Shown: positions 1 to 6,224, counted from the stretch's first letter. The stretch: DNA of 6,258 nt from Alphaproteobacteria bacterium (GCA_020851915.1 JADZBT010000017.1:1-6258); one strand, 5' to 3'. Made by a program: numbers and translations. Notes: a model not told the origin generated them from the sequence alone.

Positions 1-408
1 AACAACGCCGCGCAGGTGTGGAACCATACCTTCTACTGGCATTCCATGACCCCCAAGGGCGGCAACAAGCCGTCGGGTGCGCTGGCGGATAAAATAAACA
101 CCGACTTCGGCGGATTCGATAAATTCCGCGAGGCATTCCATGCCGCCGGCCTGACGCAGTTCGGCAGCGGATGGGCGTGGCTGGTGCTCGACAAGGGCAC
201 GCTGAAGGTCACCAAGACCGGCAACGCCGATTGCCCGCTGGTGCACGGCCAGACCCCACTGCTCACCGTCGATGTGTGGGAGCACGCCTATTACCTCGAC
301 TTCCAGAATCGCCGCCCGGATTACCTCAATACCTTCCTGGATACGCTGGCCAACTGGGAATTCGCGGCGGAGAATCTGAAAAAGGCAGGCGTGGCCAAAG
401 CGGCCTGA
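1..408 (+). CDS. sodB: Superoxide dismutase, Fe type (C-terminal part, 5' end off the window)
   Basis: This enzyme converts superoxide to oxygen and hydrogen peroxide, normally as a cytoplasmic dimer. The reading frame is open from base 1, so the N-terminus, with the first metal histidine, lies outside the window; 135 residues remain. Visible residues, numbered from base 1, are NNAAQVWNH with the second metal histidine at 9, the FGSGW core at 54-58, and DVWEH at 91-95, which carries the last two metal ligands, Asp91 and His95. Iron rather than manganese type is suggested by Gln5 in the AAQ motif and by Ala76 in NADCPL, where Mn enzymes usually have Gln in NQDSPL. This reading rests on remembered family alignments. 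The valine GTG at 16 is internal and not a start. The gene ends with TGA at 406-408, and a strong hairpin follows 13 bases later. The family call is firm; Fe versus cambialistic use is less so. Confidence 0.96.
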   Translation, partial: NNAAQVWNHTFYWHSMTPKGGNKPSGALADKINTDFGGFDKFREAFHAAGLTQFGSGWAWLVLDKGTLKVTKTGNADCPLVHGQTPLLTVDVWEHAYYLDFQNRRPDYLNTFLDTLANWEFAAENLKKAGVAKAA

Positions 409-421
409 TCGCTTCGCAAAT

Positions 422-451
422 CAGGCCTCTCCCCCACGGGGGAGAGGCCTG
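422..451 (+). terminator. Perfect hairpin after sodB, likely terminator or repeat
   Basis: The arms 422-435 and 438-451 are exact reverse complements (14 bp, GC-rich). In practice this gives a 13-bp stem with a CACG loop at 435-438. It starts 13 bases after the sodB stop, where a terminator is expected. No T run follows directly (the nearest is at 474-478), so it is not a classical intrinsic terminator. The CCTCTCCCC core is shared with the element at 2272-2352, so it may be a member of the same dispersed repeat family that also protects or ends the sodB transcript. Confidence 0.6.
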
Positions 452-532
452 TAGCCGCCGCATCACACGGGAATTTTTACCACACACCGCATCGTCCGAC
501 GCCCTCCTGCACGGGCGATACGGTCTACGCGC

Positions 533-561
533 TTTACTTCTTTTCTATAAATTACCATAAT
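533..561 (+). promoter_or_regulatory. Candidate sigma-70-type promoter for motAB
   Basis: TTTACT at 533-538 (4 of 6 matches to TTGACA) and CATAAT at 556-561 (5 of 6 to TATAAT) are separated by exactly 17 bases. This predicts a transcript start near 568 and a leader of about 50 bases before the motA ATG. The surrounding segment is locally AT-rich in an otherwise GC-rich sequence. The rest of the 211-base gap between sodB and motA shows only the hairpin at 422-451. The promoter is an inference from pattern matching. Confidence 0.45.
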
Positions 562-619
562 TTGCGGGTGCGCGCCGTGGTGCGGCTGTGCCTCTTTGGT
601 TATTGCTCGAAAGGGTTTC

Positions 620-1471
620 ATGGCAGATAAAAAATTCAAACCGACGCTGGCGCTTCAAAAGACTCCGGGAGTATCGGTCGCCTCTATCGTCGGCGCATCG
701 GTGAGCTTCCTGCTGGTGATCGGCGCGATAGCGCTGGGTTCCGCGAATTTTCTGGCGTTCATCAGCCTTGAGGGCTTTATGATCGTCATCGGCGGCACGC
801 TCGCCGTAGCGTTTATGAGCTATCAGGCGAATTATGTGTTGCAGGCGCTCTCCGCCATCGGGCTGATGTTCAAAAAGGCGCAGGTGACGCACGAGAACCT
901 GCATCACGACATGATCAGCATCATGTCATGGGCGCGGATGGTAAAGGAAAAAGGCCTGCGCGGGCTGGAAACGAACGCGAAGAACGCCGCCGCGCACGAC
1001 CCGTTCATCAGCTACGGGTTGGACATGGTGGTGAGCAACTACACGCCAGACGAAATCCGCGCCATGATGGAAACCGCCGCCGAGGCCTATTACAAACGCG
1101 ATACCACCGCCGCCCGCGTGCTCACCGGCATGGCGAGCCACGCTCCCGCTTTCGGGATGGTGGGAACACTTATCGGCATGGTGATGATGCTGGGCGGGTT
1201 CTCGGGCGATATGTCGGGCATCGCAAATGGTCTGGCCGTATCGCTGCTGGCCACGCTCTACGGACTGCTTTCCGCGCGCATGATCTTCATGCCTGCCGCC
1301 GCAAAGGTGATGCAGAAACAGGACAACATCAAATTCCGCAACCACCTCATCACCGAAGGCATGGTGATGCTGGTGGCAAACAAACCGCCGCAATTCATCG
1401 AAGATCGCCTGAGCAGCTTCCTCAAGCCGGGCCTGTATCAGGCGCATAAAGATAACGCCAAGGGCAAATAA
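620..1471 (+). CDS. motA: Flagellar motor stator subunit MotA (PomA-like)
   Basis: This 283-residue inner-membrane protein forms the ion-driven stator ring with MotB and pushes on FliG of the rotor. Four membrane segments are visible at about 20-42, 45-68, 173-192 and 201-222, with the large cytoplasmic loop between segments 2 and 3. Pro176 (in APAFGMVGTLIG) and Pro225 lie 49 residues apart, the same spacing as the functional prolines 173 and 222 of E. coli MotA. GLRGLE at 112-117 matches the cytoplasmic motif that supplies the charged FliG contacts, with Glu117 in the conserved LE. The third-segment motif resembles PomA/MotP more than E. coli MotA. The ATG at 620 is chosen over an in-frame TTG at 596 because AAAGGG (610-615) precedes it and the protein then begins MADKK. 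motB follows 12 bases later, so the two are probably one transcript. Confidence 0.95.
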   Translation: MADKKFKPTLALQKTPGVSVASIVGASVSFLLVIGAIALGSANFLAFISLEGFMIVIGGTLAVAFMSYQANYVLQALSAIGLMFKKAQVTHENLHHDMISIMSWARMVKEKGLRGLETNAKNAAAHDPFISYGLDMVVSNYTPDEIRAMMETAAEAYYKRDTTAARVLTGMASHAPAFGMVGTLIGMVMMLGGFSGDMSGIANGLAVSLLATLYGLLSARMIFMPAAAKVMQKQDNIKFRNHLITEGMVMLVANKPPQFIEDRLSSFLKPGLYQAHKDNAKGK

Positions 1472-1483
1472 GTAAGGACGAGC

Positions 1484-2236
1484 GTGGGATTTTTCGACAG
1501 CGACCATCACGATGACGAGCGCGGCGTGGACGACTGGCTCATGTCCTACGCGGACATGATCACGCTGATCGTGTGCTTTTTCGCGATGTTCCTGTCCATC
1601 TCCGTCCCCAAGCAGCAGAGCATGGAAGAAGCCCGCGAGAACGTCGCGCAGGTGTTCGCCAAAAAGCAGGAAACCCATCAGGAGGATACCGCCCCGGCTT
1701 TTGACACGGAGGAAAGTCCCCACATCGTCGCAGGCGATAACGCCGGGGCGGTGAAGAAGGCGCTGCTCGACAGGATGCCCTCCATCATCGACAATTACCG
1801 TGATTCCGGGCAGGTGGACGTGCAGCAGGACGGCGACCGCATCACCATCATCGAGATGGACAGCGCGCTGTTCTTCTCCAGTGGCTCCGCAGAGCTGAGT
1901 CCTCAGGGAAAACAGATGCTGGCTGCCGTGGGAGAGAGCATCCATTCCGGACAATTTGAAGGGTATAACGTCACCGTGGAAGGACATACGGACGACGCCC
2001 CCATCAACACGCCGCAATTCCCCTCGAACTGGGAGCTTTCCGCTGCCCGCTCTGCGGCGGTGGTACGCTATTTCATCGAGTTGGGTGTGCCGCCGACGCA
2101 GCTACGCGCCACCGGCTATGCCGACACACAGCCCAAAGTGGCAAACCGCGATTTCAGCGGCAACCCGATACCTACCAATCAGGCGCAGAACCGCCGGGTC
2201 GTGATACGGCTGGAAAAACTGGATATGCAGGGGTAG
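1484..2236 (+). CDS. motB: Flagellar motor stator subunit MotB (OmpA-like peptidoglycan-binding domain)
   Basis: This 250-residue partner of MotA carries the ion-binding site and anchors the stator to peptidoglycan. A short charged N-terminus leads into a single membrane helix at about 19-40, WLMSYADMITLIVCFF. Asp24 in YAD corresponds to Asp32 of E. coli MotB and Asp24 of PomB, the residue that binds the coupling ion. A polar helix at about 43-62 fits the plug that closes an unassembled stator. The periplasmic OmpA-like domain spans about 125-245, with EGHTDD (166-171), NWELSAAR (182-189), GYAD (211-214) and NRRV (236-239), all typical peptidoglycan-binding motifs. The start is GTG, supported by AAGGA at 1474-1478 five bases upstream and by the normal length of the leader before the membrane helix. 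No other flagellar gene is visible in the window. Confidence 0.95.
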   Translation: MGFFDSDHHDDERGVDDWLMSYADMITLIVCFFAMFLSISVPKQQSMEEARENVAQVFAKKQETHQEDTAPAFDTEESPHIVAGDNAGAVKKALLDRMPSIIDNYRDSGQVDVQQDGDRITIIEMDSALFFSSGSAELSPQGKQMLAAVGESIHSGQFEGYNVTVEGHTDDAPINTPQFPSNWELSAARSAAVVRYFIELGVPPTQLRATGYADTQPKVANRDFSGNPIPTNQAQNRRVVIRLEKLDMQG

Positions 2237-2271
2237 CACGGTTTCGATTTGAGTACTCACTGACAGACCAA

Positions 2272-2352
2272 GCCCCTCACCCTAGCCCTCTCCCCAAGGG
2301 AGAGGGAACGAAGGCTCCTTCTCCCATAGGGAGAAGGCGGGGGATGAGGGGC
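2272..2352. repeat. Three-stem palindromic intergenic element between convergent genes
   Basis: An outer stem pairs GCCCCTCA (2272-2279) with TGAGGGGC (2345-2352). Inside it are two perfect 9-bp hairpins: CCCTCTCCC/GGGAGAGGG (2286-2294 with 2298-2306) and CCTTCTCCC/GGGAGAAGG (2317-2325 with 2329-2337), each with a 3-base loop. This makes a cloverleaf-like fold on either strand. Its sequence style is that of dispersed intergenic repeats common in proteobacterial genomes. It fills most of the 145-base gap between the motB stop and the stop of the opposing PH-domain gene, so it may serve as a two-way terminator. The fold is read directly; the repeat-family membership and the role are inference. 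Confidence 0.75.
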
Positions 2353-2381
2353 CTGATGTCACGAGAGTGCGAAAAATCACG

Positions 2382-2852
2382 TTAAGCGTTTGTAGCAGGA
2401 TTATCAGCCGCGTCGCTGGCTTCCAGCGCATTGCGGCGGAATTCGAGCGGATTATCCACGAACGCGACCACTTCCTTGCCGCCACCGGTTCCGTTGATGA
2501 CCAGCGTGCCGAAATCGAAGATGCGTCCGAGGATGGACTGGTCCACCGAGATGCTCTCCCACTTGGAGTGATTCAGCTCCATGGTACGGCGGCGGATAAG
2601 TCCGGCCTTGGTCATCACGCGCTTATCGGTGACCGCGATCTCCGTGCAATATACCTGTATCCACGCCTTCACCAGCAGGGCCAGACCAATGAGGGTGAAC
2701 AGCGGAACGCTCGTGTAGCTGCTCACGCCGAAATCCATGAACAGCCCCAGCACCAGCATGCCCGCCGCCGGGACATAGACGAACCAGTGCACTTTCGACT
2801 GAAATTGCACTTTCTCGTCCTTCAGGAGATTCGTCTGAACATAACTCGTCAT
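2382..2852 (-). CDS. Two-TM membrane protein with bacterial PH domain (DUF304/YdbS-like)
   Basis: This 156-residue protein has two membrane helices, at about 23-40 and 48-66, followed by a cytoplasmic bacterial PH-like domain at about 68-142. Family-typical features are TEIAVTDKR at 70-78 (the strand that opens the domain), then GLIRRR at 84-89, and a segment at 101-124 with ISVDQSILGRIFDFGTL and a glycine-rich turn. Such proteins (bPH_2 family) are membrane-associated and their biochemical role is mostly unknown, so no function is claimed. The ATG at 2852 is supported by AGGGAG at 2862-2867, nine bases upstream. It lies 75 bases after secD, in the place where secF is often found, and has a TATAAT box of its own. 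It is convergent with motB. The C-terminal 15 residues are polar and poorly conserved in character. Confidence 0.85.
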   Translation of the reverse strand: MTSYVQTNLLKDEKVQFQSKVHWFVYVPAAGMLVLGLFMDFGVSSYTSVPLFTLIGLALLVKAWIQVYCTEIAVTDKRVMTKAGLIRRRTMELNHSKWESISVDQSILGRIFDFGTLVINGTGGGKEVVAFVDNPLEFRRNALEASDAADNPATNA

Positions 2853-2890
2853 GGCCGTGTACTCCCTGTTGCTGACCTGATTTTGTGTAT

Positions 2891-2896
2891 ATTATA
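2891..2896 (-). promoter_or_regulatory. Perfect TATAAT box upstream of the PH-domain gene
   Basis: On the minus strand a consensus TATAAT is read from 2896 to 2891, within an AT-rich 75-base gap between secD and the PH-domain gene. It predicts a start near 2884 and a leader of roughly 30 bases ending in the AGGGAG ribosome site. No good -35 hexamer lies at 16-18 bases; the closest match, TTCATA at 2917-2922, is 20 bases away. The gene may therefore be transcribed independently of secD, but the promoter would be atypical. Confidence 0.45.
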
Positions 2897-2920
2897 CAGT
2901 CGGTTTGTTATAGTTTTATG

Positions 2921-2956
2921 AAAAACGCTAAATCGCCAGCATTTTGGGGCGTTTTT
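2921..2956 (-). terminator. Weak stem-loop across the secD stop codon
   Basis: AAAAACGC (2921-2928) and GCGTTTTT (2949-2956) are exact reverse complements around a 20-base loop. The arms include the end of secD and its TAG stop, and the T run falls at the 3' edge in the minus direction. The stem is AT-rich with only three G-C pairs, so it would be a poor terminator. It could still lower read-through from secD into the PH-domain gene. Confidence 0.25.
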
Positions 2957-4502
2957 TGTGCATCCAGCGTGCCACCATCAGGCGCGTCAGCATGATGGCC
3001 GAGAACATCGAGGCCGTGATGCCGATGGAAAGCGTCACGGCGAACCCCTTTACCGGCCCCGTCCCGAAATAATAGAGCAGCATCGCCGCCAGTAGCGTGG
3101 TGATATTGGAATCCAGAATCGTACCGAACGCCATGCGGTAACCGTTCTCCATCGCCGCGCGCGGGGTCTTTCCCAGACGCAACTCCTCACGCACGCGCTC
3201 GAATATAAGCACGTTGGCATCCACCGCCATGCCCATGGTGAGCACGATACCGGCAATGCCGGGCAGCGTCATGGTCGCCTGAAGCAGCGACATCGCGGCG
3301 AGGATGAACAACATGTTCATTATCAGCGCGATGTTGGAATACACGCCGAAACGGCCATAGACCACCACCATGAACAGCATCACCAGCGCCACGCCCGCAA
3401 GCGCCGCGATCTTGCCTGCCTCGATGGAATCCTGCCCGAGGCTCGGGCCTACGGTGCGCTCTTCCAGCACTTTCAGCGGTGCTGGCAACGCGCCGGCACG
3501 CAGCAGGAGCGCCAGATCATTGGCCGATTCCACCGTGAAATTACCCGAGATGATGCCACGCCCGCCCAGAATAGGCTCACGGATCACCGGCGAGCTGATG
3601 ACCACACCGTCCAGCACGATGGCGAAAGGTTGACCGACATTCTGGCTGGTCGTCTCGCCGAATTTCTTCGCCCCCAGCGAATTGAAGCGGAATGATACCA
3701 CAGGGCTTCCCTGCTCCACCGTCGCACGCGAATCGAGCAACAGGTCGCCGCCCACCATCACCTTTTTCTTTATCAGGGCAAAACTGCGGCCCTCACGCTG
3801 CTCAGCTTCATCATAGGGCAGCAGCGCGTCGCCCAGCGGTATCTTGCCTTTGAGCGCCTCTTCCACCGATCCGGAGGTATCCACGAGGTGGAAGGTCATG
3901 TTGGCGGTCTTGCCCAGCAGGGACTTGAGTTTCTCCGGATTGTCCAGCCCCGGCACTTGCAGCAGGATGCGGTCGTCGCCCTGACGCTGGATGGTCGGCT
4001 CGCGCGTGCCCGTTTCATCCACACGGCGGCGGACGATCTCAATGGATTGCTCAATGACGTGCAGGCGCATCTCTTTCACGGTGCGCTCACTGAAGGCTAC
4101 GCCGACCTTCCCGCTCTCGGGAGAGGTCACATCAAGCTGCGGGTCCACTTTATGCACCGCATCCTTCGCTGCCTCCTCCTGCCCGGCATCGCGCAGGTCA
4201 AAACTCACGGCATTACCGTCCACCCGCAGGTTCTTATACCCGACATCGCCGGCGCGCAGTTGCACGCGTATATCCGCCAGCAGATTCTCCAGTTGCTGAC
4301 GCAGGTAAACATCGAACTCCACGCCCAGCAGCAGGTGCGAGCCCCCACGCAGGTCGAGCCCGAGATTCACCGTCTTGGTGGGAAGCCACGCATGTTCCGT
4401 ACCGTCCTCGCGGGCGGGCAGAAAATTGGGTGAGGCGAAAACGATACCGACCAGGCAAGCCAGCAGGATGAGGATTATCTTGGTACGCGAAAAATCAAGC
4501 AT
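2928..4502 (-). CDS. secD: Protein translocase subunit SecD
   Basis: SecD works with SecF beside SecYEG, using the proton gradient to pull exported proteins into the periplasm. The protein has 524 residues, shorter than E. coli SecD (615) but usual for alphaproteobacteria. A first membrane helix at about 8-24 is followed by the conserved VNLGLDLRGG at 45-54 and a large periplasmic domain at about 35-360. The RND-type membrane half holds five helices at about 364-384, 388-408, 412-433, 463-480 and 484-508. GMAVDANVLIFERVREE at 424-440 carries Asp428, equivalent to the essential Asp519 of E. coli SecD. The ATG at 4502 lies 23 bases after yajC and has only a weak GCGAG upstream, so translation may be coupled to yajC. 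The reading frame is intact. Fused SecDF can be excluded because the protein stops after its sixth helix, and no secF follows. Confidence 0.97.
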   Translation of the reverse strand: MLDFSRTKIILILLACLVGIVFASPNFLPAREDGTEHAWLPTKTVNLGLDLRGGSHLLLGVEFDVYLRQQLENLLADIRVQLRAGDVGYKNLRVDGNAVSFDLRDAGQEEAAKDAVHKVDPQLDVTSPESGKVGVAFSERTVKEMRLHVIEQSIEIVRRRVDETGTREPTIQRQGDDRILLQVPGLDNPEKLKSLLGKTANMTFHLVDTSGSVEEALKGKIPLGDALLPYDEAEQREGRSFALIKKKVMVGGDLLLDSRATVEQGSPVVSFRFNSLGAKKFGETTSQNVGQPFAIVLDGVVISSPVIREPILGGRGIISGNFTVESANDLALLLRAGALPAPLKVLEERTVGPSLGQDSIEAGKIAALAGVALVMLFMVVVYGRFGVYSNIALIMNMLFILAAMSLLQATMTLPGIAGIVLTMGMAVDANVLIFERVREELRLGKTPRAAMENGYRMAFGTILDSNITTLLAAMLLYYFGTGPVKGFAVTLSIGITASMFSAIMLTRLMVARWMHKKRPKMLAI

Positions 4503-4525
4503 GGTGGGACAACACTCGCTGATGA

Positions 4526-4930
4526 CTAGTCGTTCGCAGCGGATGTCCCCGCCTTCTTCTTTTTGTCTTTACCCGGTTTTTTACCGTCTTTGGCATCTGC
4601 GGGCTCGGTGCGGTTCAGCACATTGGTGACGGAATCGCGCATGACCTGCACGACCGTATCTTCGGCAATTTCCACCTGCACGATCTTGTTCTCGGTGTCC
4701 ACCTTCTTGACAGTTCCGATCATGCCGCCGCCGGTTACGACCTTGTCGCCACGGCGCAGCCCTTCGATCATCTGCTGATGTTCCTTAAAACGCTTCTGCT
4801 GCGGACGGATGAGCAGGAAATAGAACACGACGACGATGAGCACCAGCGGCAACATATTGCCAATGATGTCCTGCTGCGGTGCAGCGGCTGCGGCTCCCGA
4901 TTCCTGAGCCTGTACGGATGAAATGAGCAT
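4526..4930 (-). CDS. yajC: Sec translocon accessory protein YajC
   Basis: YajC is a small inner-membrane protein that associates with SecDF and the SecYEG channel. This one has 134 residues. An alanine-rich N-terminus precedes one membrane helix at about 22-41, and this is followed directly by the diagnostic LIRPQQKRFKEHQ stretch at 40-52 and LRRGDKVVTGGGMIGTV at 58-74 of the cytoplasmic domain. The C-terminus (about 108-134) is a lysine-rich tail that is longer than in E. coli YajC (110 residues). The ATG at 4930 has GAGGA at 4935-4939 four bases upstream. It is the first of the Sec genes here and sits 103 bases after the NlpD-like gene, with secD 23 bases further on. Confidence 0.96.
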   Translation of the reverse strand: MLISSVQAQESGAAAAAPQQDIIGNMLPLVLIVVVFYFLLIRPQQKRFKEHQQMIEGLRRGDKVVTGGGMIGTVKKVDTENKIVQVEIAEDTVVQVMRDSVTNVLNRTEPADAKDGKKPGKDKKKKAGTSAAND

Positions 4931-4962
4931 GAATTCCTCGATGGTTACAACGTAGGCTTTTG

Positions 4963-4989
4963 TTTATAGGAAAGCGCCGGCGTTTGCAA
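4963..4989 (-). promoter_or_regulatory. Possible promoter for yajC-secD
   Basis: On the minus strand TTGCAA (4984-4989, 4 of 6 to TTGACA) and TATAAA (4963-4968, 5 of 6 to TATAAT) are separated by 15 bases, which is shorter than the preferred 17. It lies in the 103-base gap ahead of yajC and would give a leader of roughly 25 bases. Read-through from the upstream lipoprotein gene is an equally good explanation for yajC expression. Confidence 0.3.
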
Positions 4990-4996
4990 CACAACC

Positions 4997-5024
4997 GTCA
5001 CCCTGCGCGAAGCCTCAGGATGGC
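4997..5024. repeat. Imperfect palindrome between the NlpD-like gene and yajC
   Basis: GTCACCCTG (4997-5005) pairs with CAGGATGGC (5016-5024) around a 10-base loop, with one wobble and one mismatch on each strand. It lies 9 bases beyond the stop of the lipoprotein gene. Sequences of the style CACCCTG...CAGGATG are often found as dispersed repeats in alphaproteobacterial genomes, which I recall but cannot verify here. It could act as a transcript-end stabiliser. Confidence 0.4.
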
Positions 5025-5033
5025 AATGGGCAC

Positions 5034-6152
5034 TCAGGATAATACCGAGAGGGGATCCACGGATTTCTTGCCTTTGCGTACAGCGAAATGCAGTTGCGGC
5101 CGGGTCACGCTTCCCGTAGCGCCGACGGTGGCTACCGTCTGGCCCTTGCGAACCGTATCGCCGCGTTTCACCGTGATGTCGCCCGTATGGGCATAGGCCG
5201 TCATCCAGCCGTCCTTGTGGCGAATGATAAGCAGATTACCATAGCCCTTCAGCTCGTTGCCGACATACACCACCTCACCCGCATCGGCGGCATGAATGGG
5301 CGTTCCCTCGGCGGCGCTGATATTGACGCCATCGTTATATGCCCCTCCCTGCTTTGCGCCAAAGCGCGAGATCACCTGCCCCTGCACCGGCCAGAGGAAT
5401 CCGTCTTTCCCGGCCTCGGAAAGCGCCGCCATCGACGGAGCCGTATCCGTGCTGGAAATCGTGCCCGTCACTACAGGCGCGCTGGTGGTCATAATGACGT
5501 CCGCAGGCGTGGTATCAGGAATCGGCTGGCTCGCAGCCATCTCGCGCGGGCTTTCGCGGCCCGGGAGCGTCAGGCGCTGACCGACCTTCACCTTGAGGTC
5601 CGCCGGATTGCTGCTGCCGTTCATCTGCGCCAATTCGCGCACGTTGACGCCATACATCCGGGCGATGCCATAGAGAGTTTCCCCCGGTTGCACTGTATGG
5701 GTATTCTGGCTCTCCGGTGCGGGGGCCTGCCCCTGTATCTCCTGCCGTAGCTCCTCGTGCAGCTCCTGCTGGTGTTCCGCAGAAAGCGGCGCAGGTTCCG
5801 ACACAGCGATGCTGCTGGATGCAACAGACGAAACAAGCGGCACGGGCGGCTGCGATGCAGACGGCGTCGCCGGTAGCTCGGAAACGCTGATGGCCGCCAT
5901 GGGCTCCACCGCGATGTCCGTGGCGGGAGCCGCCGCAGAGGTGCTGTAATCATAATTCGGCGCGGGCGCGTCGCTGTATTCATTACCCGACTCGCGGAAG
6001 CTCGCCGCGTTATCGCGCACCGCCCACGAACTGCTGGCATCGCGGCCATAATATTCGCGGCTGTTATCCACGACCTGTGCGGGCGTCTGTGTGCACGCCG
6101 CCAGCAGCGCGCTCATCGCCACGACAAAAAATGGGGATATTCCTCGCATCAT
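5034..6152 (-). CDS. nlpD: NlpD-like lipoprotein with LysM and degenerate LytM (M23) domains
   Basis: The 372-residue protein starts with a lipoprotein signal peptide whose lipobox LLAAC ends at Cys20, so it is probably anchored to the outer membrane. A long Ser/Ala/Pro-rich linker (about 21-145) leads to one LysM peptidoglycan-binding domain at 151-197 (HTVQPGETLYGIA). After a second linker comes a LytM/M23 domain at about 253-370. The zinc and catalytic positions are altered: NDGVN at 273-277 replaces the HxxxD pair by Asn273 and Asn277, and QLH at 353-355 has Gln for the first His of HxH; His322 and His355 remain. This is the pattern of non-hydrolytic NlpD/EnvC proteins that activate amidases during division. 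AGGAGG at 6158-6163 lies 5 bases before the ATG at 6152 and 8 before an adjacent ATG at 6149, so either may be used. The upstream pcm/surE genes, expected by synteny, are outside the window. Confidence 0.92.
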   Translation of the reverse strand: MMRGISPFFVVAMSALLAACTQTPAQVVDNSREYYGRDASSSWAVRDNAASFRESGNEYSDAPAPNYDYSTSAAAPATDIAVEPMAAISVSELPATPSASQPPVPLVSSVASSSIAVSEPAPLSAEHQQELHEELRQEIQGQAPAPESQNTHTVQPGETLYGIARMYGVNVRELAQMNGSSNPADLKVKVGQRLTLPGRESPREMAASQPIPDTTPADVIMTTSAPVVTGTISSTDTAPSMAALSEAGKDGFLWPVQGQVISRFGAKQGGAYNDGVNISAAEGTPIHAADAGEVVYVGNELKGYGNLLIIRHKDGWMTAYAHTGDITVKRGDTVRKGQTVATVGATGSVTRPQLHFAVRKGKKSVDPLSVLS

Positions 6153-6176
6153 ACCGTCCTCCTATACCACCCTTGC

Positions 6177-6182
6177 AGTATA
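6177..6182 (-). promoter_or_regulatory. Candidate -10 box for the NlpD-like gene
   Basis: TATACT, read on the minus strand from 6182 to 6177, matches 5 of 6 bases of TATAAT. It would start transcription near 6170, just ahead of the AGGAGG ribosome site. No convincing -35 hexamer is seen at the right distance (GTAAAA at 6200-6205), so an activator or another sigma factor may be needed, or the box is fortuitous. Confidence 0.35.
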
Positions 6183-6204
6183 GCAAAGAACAGGTGTTAT
6201 TTTA

Positions 6205-6224
6205 CGGAGAAACAGTATTCTCCG
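6205..6224. repeat. Inverted repeat upstream of the NlpD-like gene
   Basis: CGGAGAA (6205-6211) and TTCTCCG (6218-6224) form a perfect 7-bp inverted repeat with a 6-base spacer. It sits just upstream of the candidate -10 box, at the place of a -35 region or operator, and could equally be the terminator of a gene entering from the right, since an AT-rich tract follows it on the minus strand. The last 34 bases of the window show no gene I can support. Confidence 0.4.

Noticed and set aside
514..521. GGCGATAC as a flagellar sigma-28 -10 element for motAB
   Set aside because: It matches 6 of 8 bases of GCCGATAA, but nothing like TAAAGTTT lies at the required distance upstream.
596..619. TTG start extending motA by 8 residues
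   Set aside because: No ribosome site precedes it, whereas the ATG at 620 has AAAGGG just upstream and gives a typical N-terminus.
926..2017. Long minus-strand open frame (363 codons) across motA and motB
   Set aside because: It runs antisense to two clearly recognised genes, has a His/Arg/Gly-rich low-quality composition and no recognisable domain. It is a frame shadow of GC-rich coding sequence.
3888..4433. Plus-strand open frame of 181 codons antisense to secD
   Set aside because: It lies entirely inside secD, whose protein is well conserved through the segment, and the translation shows no family motif.
5088..5750. Plus-strand open frame of 220 codons antisense to the NlpD-like gene
   Set aside because: It is Arg/Ala/His-rich, has no domain, and covers the LysM and LytM coding region of the real gene.
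5034..6152. Calling the LysM/LytM protein an active M23 metallopeptidase
   Set aside because: Three of the key zinc or catalytic positions are substituted, so an activator role fits better.
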